NCBI RefSeq assembly: GCF_004770265.1
Contig: NZ_RQGQ01000014.1
Location: 203,446 to 267,445 of the forward strand
Length of the DNA stretch: 64,000 nucleotides
Direction of reading: 5' to 3'
From: Leptospira congkakensis
Lineage (GTDB): Bacteria > Spirochaetota > Leptospiria > Leptospirales > Leptospiraceae
The notes under the pieces were generated by a model. It was not told the DNA's origin, made no database searches, and was given only the letters and a program-made list of their open reading frames with translations. How positions within the stretch are numbered: the first letter of the stretch is position 1; each line of letters opens with the position of its first letter. Shown piece by piece: positions 7,520 to 16,016 of this stretch. Position numbers and translations under genes: made by a program.

Positions 7520-8836
7520 ATGTCTTCTCAAGCGATTCCCCTGCTTGCCTCTGAAAAAACGGGCAAGGATTGGATGGATTCTGTCCTCCCAATTTTGTGG
7601 GAAGGGCTATGTACGGAACTTGGATTCTCTGCAGGTGTCGTTGTTTTGAAAGCAGAGGAAGAAGATTCTTTTTATGAATCTGCCAGTTTCGGATATGGAG
7701 AAGATGGGTTTTATTATTCGTTCCTGAACCGTGGTTCCGAACATTGGGAGGAACTGATGCACTCCCCAGAACCTGTCTTTTTTTCTGGAACTGAGTTCGA
7801 ACTTTTCGGAAAAAAAACAAATGCTTTTGCCATTCGAATCTCATCTCAAAAATTTGAGATCGGATTTTTATTAGCGGAATTGGAGGAGGCAAACACTCTT
7901 CCTTTCGGAATTTTCTTAAGTCTTTTTGCAGACAAGATCGGGAACGAGTGGGGAAAAACAAAACCTAATCTTGGAATTCGGGAATCGATTCGAGAAGGAA
8001 ATTCGCACTCTTTATACCACAAAGAAATCCCTAATTTGGAATTGGCCCAAAGGGAATTTGCCAACCAAAAAATCCTTACCATCCTTGGCCCCGCGGGATC
8101 GGGTAAAAAAACTTTGGCAAAATGGATCCACCAATCCCATCTCCCGGGAGCTCCTTTTCTAGTTGTAGAATCACTACCAGACCATTTTGGAAAATTGGAA
8201 AAAGCCCTCTCAAATTGGGGGAGTGAATCCAAACAGGGGAGTCTGGTACTTACGGGAATCCAATCCCTCAATTTGGGGCAACAGCAGATTTTGTCCGATT
8301 GGTGGTCCAAGTCAGGATATTCCGGATCACTTTTTCTACTTGGTTCTGAAGAAACGAGCCAAGAATTATTGCCAGAGTTTGAAAGATTTTTGCGAAAAAA
8401 TTCGTTGGTACTACCATCGCTTAGGTTCCTTCCGAAAGCAAAATTGTTAGATTTAGTTCAGGCCATATTCGAAGAATTGTGTAGTTCTCAGAATCGGTCC
8501 GGATTGCAATTGGGGGATCAAAGTTTGCAAGAATTGGTTTCCAGAGCGTATGCGGAAAATTTCACAGACCTCCGAAATGCCATTCTCACTGGGATTTTGA
8601 CCTGCCGTACAAATCAGGTAGAACCTGCAGATTTAGAACCAGGAAAATCCAGAATGGATTTGGAGATTCCCGATGCCGAAGATTTAGACTTGCGGCGTGG
8701 AACAGAGGCCTTAGAAAGGCAGAAGATTCTTCTGGCTATGCGGATCTTTTCGGGCAACCAAATCCGGATGGCAAAGGCCTTAGGTATTTCAAGGGGATCC
8801 CTTCAGTATAAAATGAAACAGCTTGGTTTAATGTAA
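7520..8836 (+). CDS. Degenerate sigma-54-activator-like protein with Fis-type HTH
   Basis: About 438 residues; the start could instead be a GTG at 7493, and neither has a clear ribosome site. The N-terminal ~160 residues look like a GAF-type sensor. A AAA+-like region follows, with an intact Walker A GPAGSGKKT (about 190-198). The Walker B position of sigma-54 activators (usually LFLDE) reads LVLTG, lacking both acidic residues, and the GAFTGA loop that contacts sigma-54 is absent. The C-terminal ~40 residues (RMAKALGISRGSLQYKMKQLGL) are a Fis-family helix-turn-helix. It therefore probably binds DNA without activating sigma-54. It is divergent from parA across the palindromes. Confidence 0.7.
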   Translation: MSSQAIPLLASEKTGKDWMDSVLPILWEGLCTELGFSAGVVVLKAEEEDSFYESASFGYGEDGFYYSFLNRGSEHWEELMHSPEPVFFSGTEFELFGKKTNAFAIRISSQKFEIGFLLAELEEANTLPFGIFLSLFADKIGNEWGKTKPNLGIRESIREGNSHSLYHKEIPNLELAQREFANQKILTILGPAGSGKKTLAKWIHQSHLPGAPFLVVESLPDHFGKLEKALSNWGSESKQGSLVLTGIQSLNLGQQQILSDWWSKSGYSGSLFLLGSEETSQELLPEFERFLRKNSLVLPSLRFLPKAKLLDLVQAIFEELCSSQNRSGLQLGDQSLQELVSRAYAENFTDLRNAILTGILTCRTNQVEPADLEPGKSRMDLEIPDAEDLDLRRGTEALERQKILLAMRIFSGNQIRMAKALGISRGSLQYKMKQLGLM

Positions 8837-8838
8837 AG

Positions 8839-9837
8839 ATGGATGATACTGTTTACGAAGAAAGGAAAACCCCTGCCGGTTTTCTTGTCAAGGTTCGACT
8901 CTCCAAGCTGACCTACGTCGTTTTCGCCGAATCCGGCCCAGAAGTTCCCAAAGGCGCCAGAAACAATTCCATAGTTGTCAACGTCCCTCGGGTTGGGTTT
9001 TTTGGAGATGATTTCGATGTCTCCCATTTCCATTTGGGAGAACTTTCCTTTGTCAATGTCAAAGCGGGAAAACTCGTGATCCCCTACCAACATGGATTTT
9101 CTAACGAAATCAAAACCATCTATTTGGGGACGGGAAGTCTGAGTGATGTCCTGCCTGTGGTCATTTATCATTATAAAAATAAAGAAGAGTTGATGGCAGC
9201 CTGGGAGCGAGGGGAACATGCTCAGTTTTTAGTGGTCGATGAAGAAATTCCTCGATCGGACATGGTTTCCTTCAAAATCAGATATCCCAGTATGAACATC
9301 CTTGTGATCAAAAAAAGGATCAATACTTCTGCGGAATCACAGTCACCAAAAACGGATGAATCCAAAGACAAGGGTGTAGTCGATTACGACAAGGTTCGCG
9401 CCACCGATGTTGCCAAAAACCAGAACCTAAATACTTACAGCGAAAACCCCGTATTTTTAGCAAGGATCCATCTCCGAGCTATGGAGTTGGATAAGGTAAA
9501 ACAACTCCTTCTCGACTTCCATCTTTCTTCTGATGATGTTATGTTCATCCGAACCTTCTTGGATGTGATGATCAAAAACGAATTAAAAAAACCAGAATTG
9601 GATGTGGTAAAACCACAGCTCATTGCGATGACGGAAGCTTTCCGACTAGCCGTTCTGATTTTAGAATTCAAAGTGGAAGACTTTGAGAAAGAATTGGACT
9701 CAGGTTTCTCAAAAGAAATCTCAAATATGATCTATGCACTCCTTGCTAAGGAACAAGAGACCGCCCAAGACCTGGAGCACGAAATTGTTCTCTGGGAATG
9801 GAAACTTCGAGTTCGTTCTCGGATCTTAAAAAAATAA
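8839..9837 (+). CDS. Conserved hypothetical cytoplasmic protein
   Basis: A 332-residue protein starting 2 nt after the stop of the regulator-like gene, hence probably co-transcribed. It has no signal peptide or membrane segment. The first ~160 residues are beta-rich; residues 165-205 are charged and linker-like (ESQSPKTDESKDKG); the last ~120 are helical with many Leu/Glu/Lys residues and could be a protein-interaction domain. I do not recognise a family. The genetic coupling to a Fis-type DNA-binding protein next to the partition operon is the only functional hint. Confidence 0.7.
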   Translation: MDDTVYEERKTPAGFLVKVRLSKLTYVVFAESGPEVPKGARNNSIVVNVPRVGFFGDDFDVSHFHLGELSFVNVKAGKLVIPYQHGFSNEIKTIYLGTGSLSDVLPVVIYHYKNKEELMAAWERGEHAQFLVVDEEIPRSDMVSFKIRYPSMNILVIKKRINTSAESQSPKTDESKDKGVVDYDKVRATDVAKNQNLNTYSENPVFLARIHLRAMELDKVKQLLLDFHLSSDDVMFIRTFLDVMIKNELKKPELDVVKPQLIAMTEAFRLAVLILEFKVEDFEKELDSGFSKEISNMIYALLAKEQETAQDLEHEIVLWEWKLRVRSRILKK

Positions 9838-9899
9838 CCAAAATCGCCTAAAAAAAGCTTTATTTTTCCCTGATTTCGGTGAAAACTGAGGATAATCCT

Positions 9900-10754
9900 A
9901 TGGTTTTTCCTAAAAAAATAAAAAAACTGGCACAAAAGTTGCAAAAGGTGACCCTTTTGGCTTTGCTCACTGTTTTTTTTATTTTTCCTGCTTCTGGTCT
10001 TTTGGCAGAGGAAGCGGATCTACCGGTCATCATTCCTAATGACGAACTTCTCACTCCCATAGAACTCCGTGATGGATTGGTTTTTGAAGTAGTGGTTTCT
10101 GAAGAAAGTGAATTTGCACTCCATGAAAATTCTTCTTCCGAATCGCAGGTGGAAGATTCTTTCCATCTCTCTAGTTTTTCCAAAACAAAATCGGCAGCCA
10201 CTTTGGCCATCGCTGAAAACGTGAAAGATTTTAGCCATGATTCCAAACCAGTTTCCCAAATCAGAAATTTTGGACTCTGTGAAGGTGCTTCTCTTTTTGA
10301 GAATGCTCTTCGGCATTCCGAGGTAAAATCGATTGCCAGCCTAGGACTTTTTGGTTTTCTGGGGATATGTCTCAGCCGAAGCGAGTTGCCTTCCAAAAAT
10401 TTCTCAATGCCATGCGAAAACTCTCTACTGAAGTCAATGACTCAGAGATCTGCAAACGATTGGAAATTCTTATGGCAACCAGTAAGGATGACCTCCCTTT
10501 GGCTCATGTCAACCAGCTCCTCCAGGATGCTAAAAACTTCGATCCAAAGACCATTCCGGAACCATACACACAGTATGTCCGACACTTCATCTACATGGTC
10601 AAACGCAATGGAAGGGTTCCTAATGACCTTCTCTCCCTCTCCGGAGGGGATGAAGACAGAACTGGTGGTGACCGCTCTCCCAAGTCTGCAAAGAAGCAGT
10701 CGGCAGTTCAGTCCAAATCCAAGCACAGTACCTCTAAATCCTCAAGTCCTGTAA
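9900..10754 (+). CDS. Exported hypothetical protein; 3' half overlaps another gene in a different frame
   Basis: The ATG at 9900 is supported by GAGGA eight nucleotides upstream. A clear signal peptide follows (KKIKKLAQK, then a hydrophobic core, cleavage near GLLA/EE). Up to about base 10370 the frame looks like a real acidic secreted protein (~155 residues). Beyond that, the frame stays open but its sequence (rich in Ser, Met, Trp, His) reads like an out-of-frame shadow of the gene starting at 10367. Either the ancestral stop was lost or a frameshift fused it into its neighbour's territory. The N-terminal part is credible; the C-terminal ~130 residues are doubtful. Confidence 0.45.
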   Translation: MVFPKKIKKLAQKLQKVTLLALLTVFFIFPASGLLAEEADLPVIIPNDELLTPIELRDGLVFEVVVSEESEFALHENSSSESQVEDSFHLSSFSKTKSAATLAIAENVKDFSHDSKPVSQIRNFGLCEGASLFENALRHSEVKSIASLGLFGFLGICLSRSELPSKNFSMPCENSLLKSMTQRSANDWKFLWQPVRMTSLWLMSTSSSRMLKTSIQRPFRNHTHSMSDTSSTWSNAMEGFLMTFSPSPEGMKTELVVTALPSLQRSSRQFSPNPSTVPLNPQVL

Positions 10755-10798
10755 AGAAGGGGAAATCTTCCCCCAAATCCACTTCTAAAAAGTCCTGA
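10367..10798 (+). CDS. Hypothetical protein with lysine/serine-rich basic tail
   Basis: A 143-residue protein. Residues 1-90 look like a compact helical domain (FLNAMRKLSTEVNDSEICKRLEILM...). Residues ~97-143 are a low-complexity, strongly basic Lys/Ser/Pro tail typical of nucleic-acid-binding or disordered tails. A GGGG two bases before the ATG is a poor ribosome site, so expression may depend on translation of the overlapping upstream frame. It overlaps the exported-protein ORF by 388 bp. A strong terminator follows 28 bp downstream. No family is recognised. Confidence 0.6.
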   Translation: MSQPKRVAFQKFLNAMRKLSTEVNDSEICKRLEILMATSKDDLPLAHVNQLLQDAKNFDPKTIPEPYTQYVRHFIYMVKRNGRVPNDLLSLSGGDEDRTGGDRSPKSAKKQSAVQSKSKHSTSKSSSPVKKGKSSPKSTSKKS

Positions 10799-10826
10799 AA
10801 TAGCTAAATTCTTCTCTAAAGAAAAC

Positions 10827-10862
10827 CACCCTGTGCGCAGCACAGGGTGAATTCTCGTTTTT
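10827..10862 (+). terminator. Strong intrinsic terminator
   Basis: A perfect 10-bp stem CACCCTGTGC-GCA-GCACAGGGTG (10827-10849) is followed by a T-rich stretch ending in five or more T residues. It lies 28 bp after the lysine-rich protein gene and closes the plus-strand unit that begins near 7.5 kb. Confidence 0.8.
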
Positions 10863-11667
10863 CCATCCCTAGGGGACATACCATCAGATTTATCGAAATT
10901 GACCATTTTTAAGCACTTATTGCTCTTCCTCTATCGCTTTTGCTCATTCTAAGTAAATCGGCTCCAGAATCTTGACGAAACTGCCAAAATTTAGGCATTT
11001 ACCAACCAGGATCAAATATCGGGATAACTGTCCACCATGGGACACCTAACAAGTGTTTCATTTTCTTTGGCCGTTCGCATCTGGGCACCTACTGTTCCTG
11101 TATGGGCGACCAAACATGGTCATGCCAGCCGATTGGCAGCCAAGAAGAGGGCAATTCACTTGCTGCCCGAATTTCGTCTATTTCTTTGGCTGCCCCTCAG
11201 AGTCTCAAGCAAGACCTGAACTAGCGGAGCAAAATCCATATAAAAGAATTCATCTTGTACTGGGTGCAGTCGGATGCCTGGGGATGGGCAGTTCGGAAGC
11301 ACTCAGAAACCGCAGCAATTGGCCTTTGTTTTCGGGACCAATTCAGTAGGAAGGGGAAAAACCGTCCAAAACCAAATTTCGGCCCGTAGGAGGCACAGGG
11401 GGAATTTGTAAGGCTGTTTACCCTAAGATTTAAGAAAAACAAAGAAAGGAGTGGCCAAATTAGGGCATTTATCCCTCAAACTACCAAATCTTTGGCTGCA
11501 AAACAAGAGGACAAAGAGGCTTCAAGCAATAGCGATTAATTGTCCAAAAACTAGTATAAAAGCTGCCAAAAAGTCATGTGTATCGAAATTGCATATGTAT
11601 GTAAAAATGGCAGGGAATTGAATATTGGTTGCCAGGCAGGAGTATCCGACCCACCGTTCTTTTTTAT
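10863..11667. other. About 800 bp without a convincing gene
   Basis: Only short ORFs occur here, with unnatural composition (for example 98 codons from 11053 rich in Pro, Cys and Trp). The stretch is unusually rich in TGCC/GGCA words and short hairpins such as TGCCA-GCCGAT-TGGCA near 11123 and GGGCA...TGCCC near 11148. An imperfect 21-bp direct repeat (GCCAAAATTTAGGCATTTACC, positions 10983-11003) recurs at 11454-11474, and TCTTTGGCTGC occurs twice. A minus-strand run of about 35 sense codons (around 11100-11210) could be a gene remnant. I cannot name it. Confidence 0.5.
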
Positions 11668-11883
11668 ATGGCGGAAACGATACGGCTTAGGGTAAAATGT
11701 CACGCTTGTTCCAATTTGATTGAAGGAACGGCCAAATACGGGTCTGGGCACTTTGTTCCAGAGGGGATAGTCTTTGATTTTGTGGCTGTAGGTAAGGTGG
11801 AAGGGGCGCAGGGAAGAAGAGTTAAGGCGGAAGTCACTTGCACCTGCCCCAATTGTGGCGTAAAATGCAAGTACAATGTTTAA
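11668..11883 (+). CDS. Small zinc-ribbon-like protein
   Basis: A 71-residue protein from the ATG at 11668; a TTG at 11629 is a less likely start. Cys11 and Cys14 (CHAC) and a C-terminal group Cys58, Cys60, Cys63 and Cys67 (CTCPNCGVKC) form two knuckles typical of a zinc ribbon. The middle is beta-rich and hydrophobic. Small zinc-ribbon proteins of this sort bind nucleic acid or protein partners, but nothing more specific can be said. It lies 22 bp upstream of the O-acyltransferase gene. Confidence 0.6.
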   Translation: MAETIRLRVKCHACSNLIEGTAKYGSGHFVPEGIVFDFVAVGKVEGAQGRRVKAEVTCTCPNCGVKCKYNV

Positions 11884-11905
11884 TTGATTAAAAATAGTCA
11901 ATAAT

Positions 11906-13384
11906 ATGCTCTTTAATTCGGCAACGTTTGCTCTTTTTTTTATCGGGTCCTTGTCTGTTTGGCTGCTCTTATGCAATAGGTTGCCCAAAAAAAGTTCGTG
12001 GTTCGCAGGAAATTACTCACAAAAAAGATTAATATTAGTCATTTATCTGATTAGCGTTAGCTCTATATTTTATTGTTTTTGGAATCCAGCTTATCTGCTC
12101 CTGTTAGTTTGGATTGCTTTTGTAGATTTTTGGCTAGCTCTAGCCTTAGGAAGGATTGATACTCCTCTCTTTCGCCAACTTATTTTGGCAATTTCGCTGC
12201 TAAATAGCCTAGGAATCCTTCTTTTCTTTAAATATGGGCACTTTATCGCCGAAAATTGGGCAAATGTTTTTGGTGGCTCTTCATTGGATGTAGAATTTTG
12301 GAGTCATTGGCTTCTCCCTGTGGGGATTTCTTTTTACACATTCCAGTCGATTTCCTATCTGGTGGATGTTTACCGGAAAGAATTGGAGCCTGAGAGGAAG
12401 TTTTCATCCTATTTGCTCTTTCTTTCGTTTTTCCCACAGTTGGTTGCGGGCCCAATCGTCACGGCCAAGTCTTTTTTGCCCCAAATTCGTAGGCCTCTCC
12501 CCTTCCTGAAAACTCCTGTTCTTTTCGCTGTATTTCTCATATTGTTAGGGTTGTTTAAAAAAATGGTAATTGCGGACCATTTGGCCGAAACTTCAGACTT
12601 TGCATTTACTCACACCGCAGACATATCCACGAAAGCACTTTGGATTGGTATGTTTTCCTATTCCTTTCAGATCTATTGTGACTTTTCAGGTTATACTGAT
12701 ATTGCCCAAGGCGCGGCACTTCTATTTGGGTTCCGTTTGCCTGAGAATTTTAAGATGCCTTATCTATCCAGTGGGTTTTCAGAGTTCTGGACTCGTTGGC
12801 ATATTTCTCTTTCCCAGTGGCTTAAAAAATATGTCTACATCAGCCTTGGTGGGAATCGTGTGAGTCAGCTTTTCACTTATCGAAATTTATTTCTTGTGAT
12901 GGCAATCGGTGGATTTTGGCATGGGGCCTCTTGGAATTTTTTTGTCTGGGGGGCAAGCCACGGTTTTTTGCTCATTTTGGAAAGATGGGCACTTGTTGGG
13001 TCTAGAGTTTGGAACGTAGCTTGGATGAGGCCCGTTCGTATCCTGATTACATTCCTCTTAGTAAGTTTTCTTTGGATTTTCTTTAGAAGTAGTGATTTTA
13101 CAAGTTCTCTGTCCTACCTACAGGGTCTTTTCACCAAAAAAGAGGGTTTTTCTCTTCCTTATACTTTTGAAATGACTTTTGTTTACTGTTTGTTTTTTAT
13201 TTTGATAGGTCATGTATTGGGGAATTTGTATTTTAATGACAATAAGCAGTTGTTAGGTGAGTTTAAAAAACTAGAAAATTCCTTAGGAAAAACGGCAATT
13301 TTTGCCGTTTTGACTTCGATTTCCCTTGTTTTGATTGTTTTGTTTTCGGCCGATAGCAAACCTTTTGTGTATTTTGTTTTTTAA
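11906..13384 (+). CDS. MBOAT-family membrane O-acyltransferase
   Basis: MBOAT enzymes move acyl groups, in bacteria usually acetyl, across the membrane onto surface polysaccharides (AlgI/DltB type). The 492-residue protein has about 11 membrane segments. The AlgI-like block SEFWTRWHISLSQWLKKYVY includes His299, and GGFWHGASWNFFVWG carries the invariant catalytic His339. The gene next door (10 bp downstream) encodes an SGNH-type partner, the usual two-component O-acetylation arrangement. A second MBOAT/SGNH pair lies at 30.8-33.5 kb. The acceptor polymer is unknown. Confidence 0.9.
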   Translation: MLFNSATFALFFIGSLSVWLLLCNRLPKKSSWFAGNYSQKRLILVIYLISVSSIFYCFWNPAYLLLLVWIAFVDFWLALALGRIDTPLFRQLILAISLLNSLGILLFFKYGHFIAENWANVFGGSSLDVEFWSHWLLPVGISFYTFQSISYLVDVYRKELEPERKFSSYLLFLSFFPQLVAGPIVTAKSFLPQIRRPLPFLKTPVLFAVFLILLGLFKKMVIADHLAETSDFAFTHTADISTKALWIGMFSYSFQIYCDFSGYTDIAQGAALLFGFRLPENFKMPYLSSGFSEFWTRWHISLSQWLKKYVYISLGGNRVSQLFTYRNLFLVMAIGGFWHGASWNFFVWGASHGFLLILERWALVGSRVWNVAWMRPVRILITFLLVSFLWIFFRSSDFTSSLSYLQGLFTKKEGFSLPYTFEMTFVYCLFFILIGHVLGNLYFNDNKQLLGEFKKLENSLGKTAIFAVLTSISLVLIVLFSADSKPFVYFVF

Positions 13385-13393
13385 GGAGATAAT

Positions 13394-14914
13394 ATGAAAC
13401 AAAGGATATTATTTATATGTTTCTTTCTTATTTCCTTATTTGCCCTAGACTTTTTGATTTTTAAAAAACTTCAGTTTTTGTTGCCGAACGAATCTCCTTG
13501 GAATACCAATCATTTCTTTAATTTTTTATATGAATATGAAAGGATTCGAAACCTTCCCAAAACAAAAAAAAGAATCATCATTGTCGGAAGTTCTGTTGCT
13601 TACTATTCGATTGACTCTCGTAAATTAAGGGAGTCTTTGCAGAAAGATTATGATTTGGATGTGGATGTTTTTTATTTAGCTTATGCCGGAAATAGCCCAC
13701 TTTATGTGTATTTGTTGCTAAGCTGGTTGGATCCATTAGAGCCGGATCTTGTTGTGTACCCTGTCAATTTTATTGATTATCGCCTTCACCGAACTTACGT
13801 TATATTTCCTGAGGGGAGGAATGATTCTGTAGACGAGTCGGTAGTTGTTAGAGACGCCCTTACCTTTGGAGAAGCACCCCAGTCTTTGTGGGTATTCCCT
13901 TGGGAGACCTTAAAAGAAGTTGGTTCTTCGATGGATTGGGATACCTGGTCTCGTTATGTAGTTTCTTCTGGATTTTCCTTCTATCGTTACAAAGATATTT
14001 ATCTACAAAATTTGCAAAATTTAATCCAACATCGGTTTGGACGAAATACCAGCTATCATGCTTATGCAGGAGTCGACATTCCTGAGGGAATTAGTGGCCT
14101 CGGTTGGACAGGTCAAAAATTTAGTTTTTTCCCAACAGAAAAATTGAAAAACAAAGGATTTTGGGTTGAGGTAACTCAGTTCCTTCTAGGTGGAAAACCA
14201 TGTCGGATGGAAATTTCCAATGGAATCACTCGCCAAGAAATTTTCCTCACCCGTGAAGGTTGGGTCAAACTCCACTTGGATCCAAAATTCTTCCAAGATA
14301 AAAAGTTAATCACAGCAAAACTAGAGCGGGTTTGGTATGCCTATCAGGCAACCGGTTCCTATTTGGATTATCATTTTGATCCTATGGGTGTTCGGTTGGA
14401 ACAAACTTTTGGACTCGAAAAAGCGAAGTCCGGAATCCAATACGAAAGGGAACCGAGAACCGAGGACTTTCGGTATTCAGGAATGAAAGATGAAGAATAT
14501 CGTAAGTATTTCCATTACCGATTGCTTGAGGGACTTGAGAAACGACCTGGAATAGGTTACCTCGTTGCCTTAAAATTGGCAAAAGAAAGAATTCGTGAGG
14601 AAAACTTTCGACCTTATTTTCACTTTCGGTATCTCAAAAAAATTGCAGATCATTTTCGAGAGAGAAATGTTCGTTTTTTACTCATCAACAATCCAGAAAG
14701 TCCTATCTCACTGGATTGGTATGAAGACTCTCCGTGGTATAAGGATCACTTGGCCTATCTGGAATCTTTGGCGGGTGGGTCCGCATATTATTGGGACATA
14801 CACCGAAGTTTGCCGATGCAGGGTTTTTCGGACTTCCACCATTTCACTTATCTCGGAATGGAACAAATGAATCCGATTTATGCTAAAAGAATTGGAAATC
14901 TCTTTCCGAAATAG
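13394..14914 (+). CDS. SGNH-hydrolase-like partner of the O-acyltransferase (AlgJ/DltD-like role)
   Basis: A 506-residue protein with an N-terminal membrane anchor (residues ~4-22), so most of it lies outside the cytoplasm. IIIVGSSVAYYS (61-72) corresponds to SGNH block I, with Ser67 as the likely nucleophile. The C-terminal FSDFHHFTYLG provides the Asp/His pair of block V. A large insertion (residues ~215-330) rich in beta structure may bind glycan. The gene is preceded by AAGGAG and follows the MBOAT gene by 9 nt. The inferred role is final transfer of the acyl group to a surface polysaccharide. Confidence 0.75.
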   Translation: MKQRILFICFFLISLFALDFLIFKKLQFLLPNESPWNTNHFFNFLYEYERIRNLPKTKKRIIIVGSSVAYYSIDSRKLRESLQKDYDLDVDVFYLAYAGNSPLYVYLLLSWLDPLEPDLVVYPVNFIDYRLHRTYVIFPEGRNDSVDESVVVRDALTFGEAPQSLWVFPWETLKEVGSSMDWDTWSRYVVSSGFSFYRYKDIYLQNLQNLIQHRFGRNTSYHAYAGVDIPEGISGLGWTGQKFSFFPTEKLKNKGFWVEVTQFLLGGKPCRMEISNGITRQEIFLTREGWVKLHLDPKFFQDKKLITAKLERVWYAYQATGSYLDYHFDPMGVRLEQTFGLEKAKSGIQYEREPRTEDFRYSGMKDEEYRKYFHYRLLEGLEKRPGIGYLVALKLAKERIREENFRPYFHFRYLKKIADHFRERNVRFLLINNPESPISLDWYEDSPWYKDHLAYLESLAGGSAYYWDIHRSLPMQGFSDFHHFTYLGMEQMNPIYAKRIGNLFPK

Positions 14915-14950
14915 GATGTTTTTCAATCCTTACATTAGATAAGGAATTTT

Positions 14951-16000
14951 ATGGAAAAAATTAAAGTTGGAGTCCTGGGAGCAACAGGTTCCGTCGGTCA
15001 AAGATTCATTCAACTTTTGGAGAATCACCCTTATTTCACGGTGACTCATTTGGCAGCTTCTGAAAAAAGTGCCGGCCAAACTTATGGTGAGGTTATGAAA
15101 TCTCGTTGGAAGATTTCATCCGATATCCCTGCTTACGCGAAAGACATTATCATTACTTTACCAAATCCCGAAGTGACCAAGGGCGTGCAACTCGTGTTCA
15201 GCGGTCTTGATGCATCGATTGCTGGAGAAGTGGAAACTGCATATGCAGAAGCAGGAGTGATGGTCCTTTCTAATTCAAAGAATCATAGAATGGTTCCCAA
15301 TGTTCCCATTCTTTCTGCCGAAGTGAATGCACATCATTTGGATGTTTTACAAGCACAGAAAACCAAAGGTAAAATCATTACCAATTCCAATTGTACGATT
15401 ATGGGTGTTACCATTTCATTAAAACCCTTAATGGATGCCTTTGGTTTAAAGTCTGTTATGTTATTTTCTATGCAGGCCATTTCGGGAGCAGGATACCCAG
15501 GGGTTCCAACCATGGACATCCTTGGGAATGTGGTTCCTTATATTGGTGGTGAAGAAGACAAAGCAGAAGTGGAACCACAAAAATGTTTGGGAACGGTTGA
15601 GGCTGGAATCATCAAACCAGCGGGTTTTAAAATTTCTGCTCATTGCAATCGTGTTCCTGTTTTTGACGGACATACGGTTTGTGTTTCTGTTTCCTTTGAT
15701 AAAAAACCAAAAAAAGAAGAGATTCTTAAGGTTTGGGCCGATTTTCAAGGGGAACCGCAGAAATTGGGATTGCCGTTTGCACCAAACCAAGCTATTCTCT
15801 ACCGCGAAGAAAATGATAGGCCCCAACCACGTCTGGATTTAGAGACGGGAAGAGGAATGACTACTGTAGTCGGAAGACTTCGGGAAGATCCAATTTTGGA
15901 TTGGAAATGGGTAGTGCTTTCGCATAACACCATTCGAGGTGCGGCCGGTGCTGCGATTTTGAATGCAGAGTTATTGTACAAAAAAGGATTTTTTAACTAA
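14951..16000 (+). CDS. asd: Aspartate-semialdehyde dehydrogenase
   Basis: Asd reduces L-aspartyl-4-phosphate to L-aspartate-4-semialdehyde with NADPH, feeding lysine/diaminopimelate, threonine and methionine synthesis. The 349-residue protein starts with the Rossmann motif [11 protein letters not shown] (7-17). The catalytic cysteine is Cys148 in NSNCTIMG, followed by [12 protein letters not shown] and [10 protein letters not shown] with the active-site His. The sequence is of the archaeal/fungal-like Asd subgroup rather than the E. coli type. This essential gene marks the replicon as a true chromosome and is the classical marker of Leptospira chromosome II. An unknown-function gene follows after 16 bp. 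Confidence 0.96.
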   Translation: MEKIKVGVLGATGSVGQRFIQLLENHPYFTVTHLAASEKSAGQTYGEVMKSRWKISSDIPAYAKDIIITLPNPEVTKGVQLVFSGLDASIAGEVETAYAEAGVMVLSNSKNHRMVPNVPILSAEVNAHHLDVLQAQKTKGKIITNSNCTIMGVTISLKPLMDAFGLKSVMLFSMQAISGAGYPGVPTMDILGNVVPYIGGEEDKAEVEPQKCLGTVEAGIIKPAGFKISAHCNRVPVFDGHTVCVSVSFDKKPKKEEILKVWADFQGEPQKLGLPFAPNQAILYREENDRPQPRLDLETGRGMTTVVGRLREDPILDWKWVVLSHNTIRGAAGAAILNAELLYKKGFFN

Positions 16001-16016
16001 GGAACTTACTCGGTAA

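Noticed and set aside
11053..11349. 98-codon plus-strand ORF in the gene-poor stretch
   Set aside because: Composition rich in Pro, Cys and Trp, no ribosome site and no recognisable fold; more likely a chance ORF.
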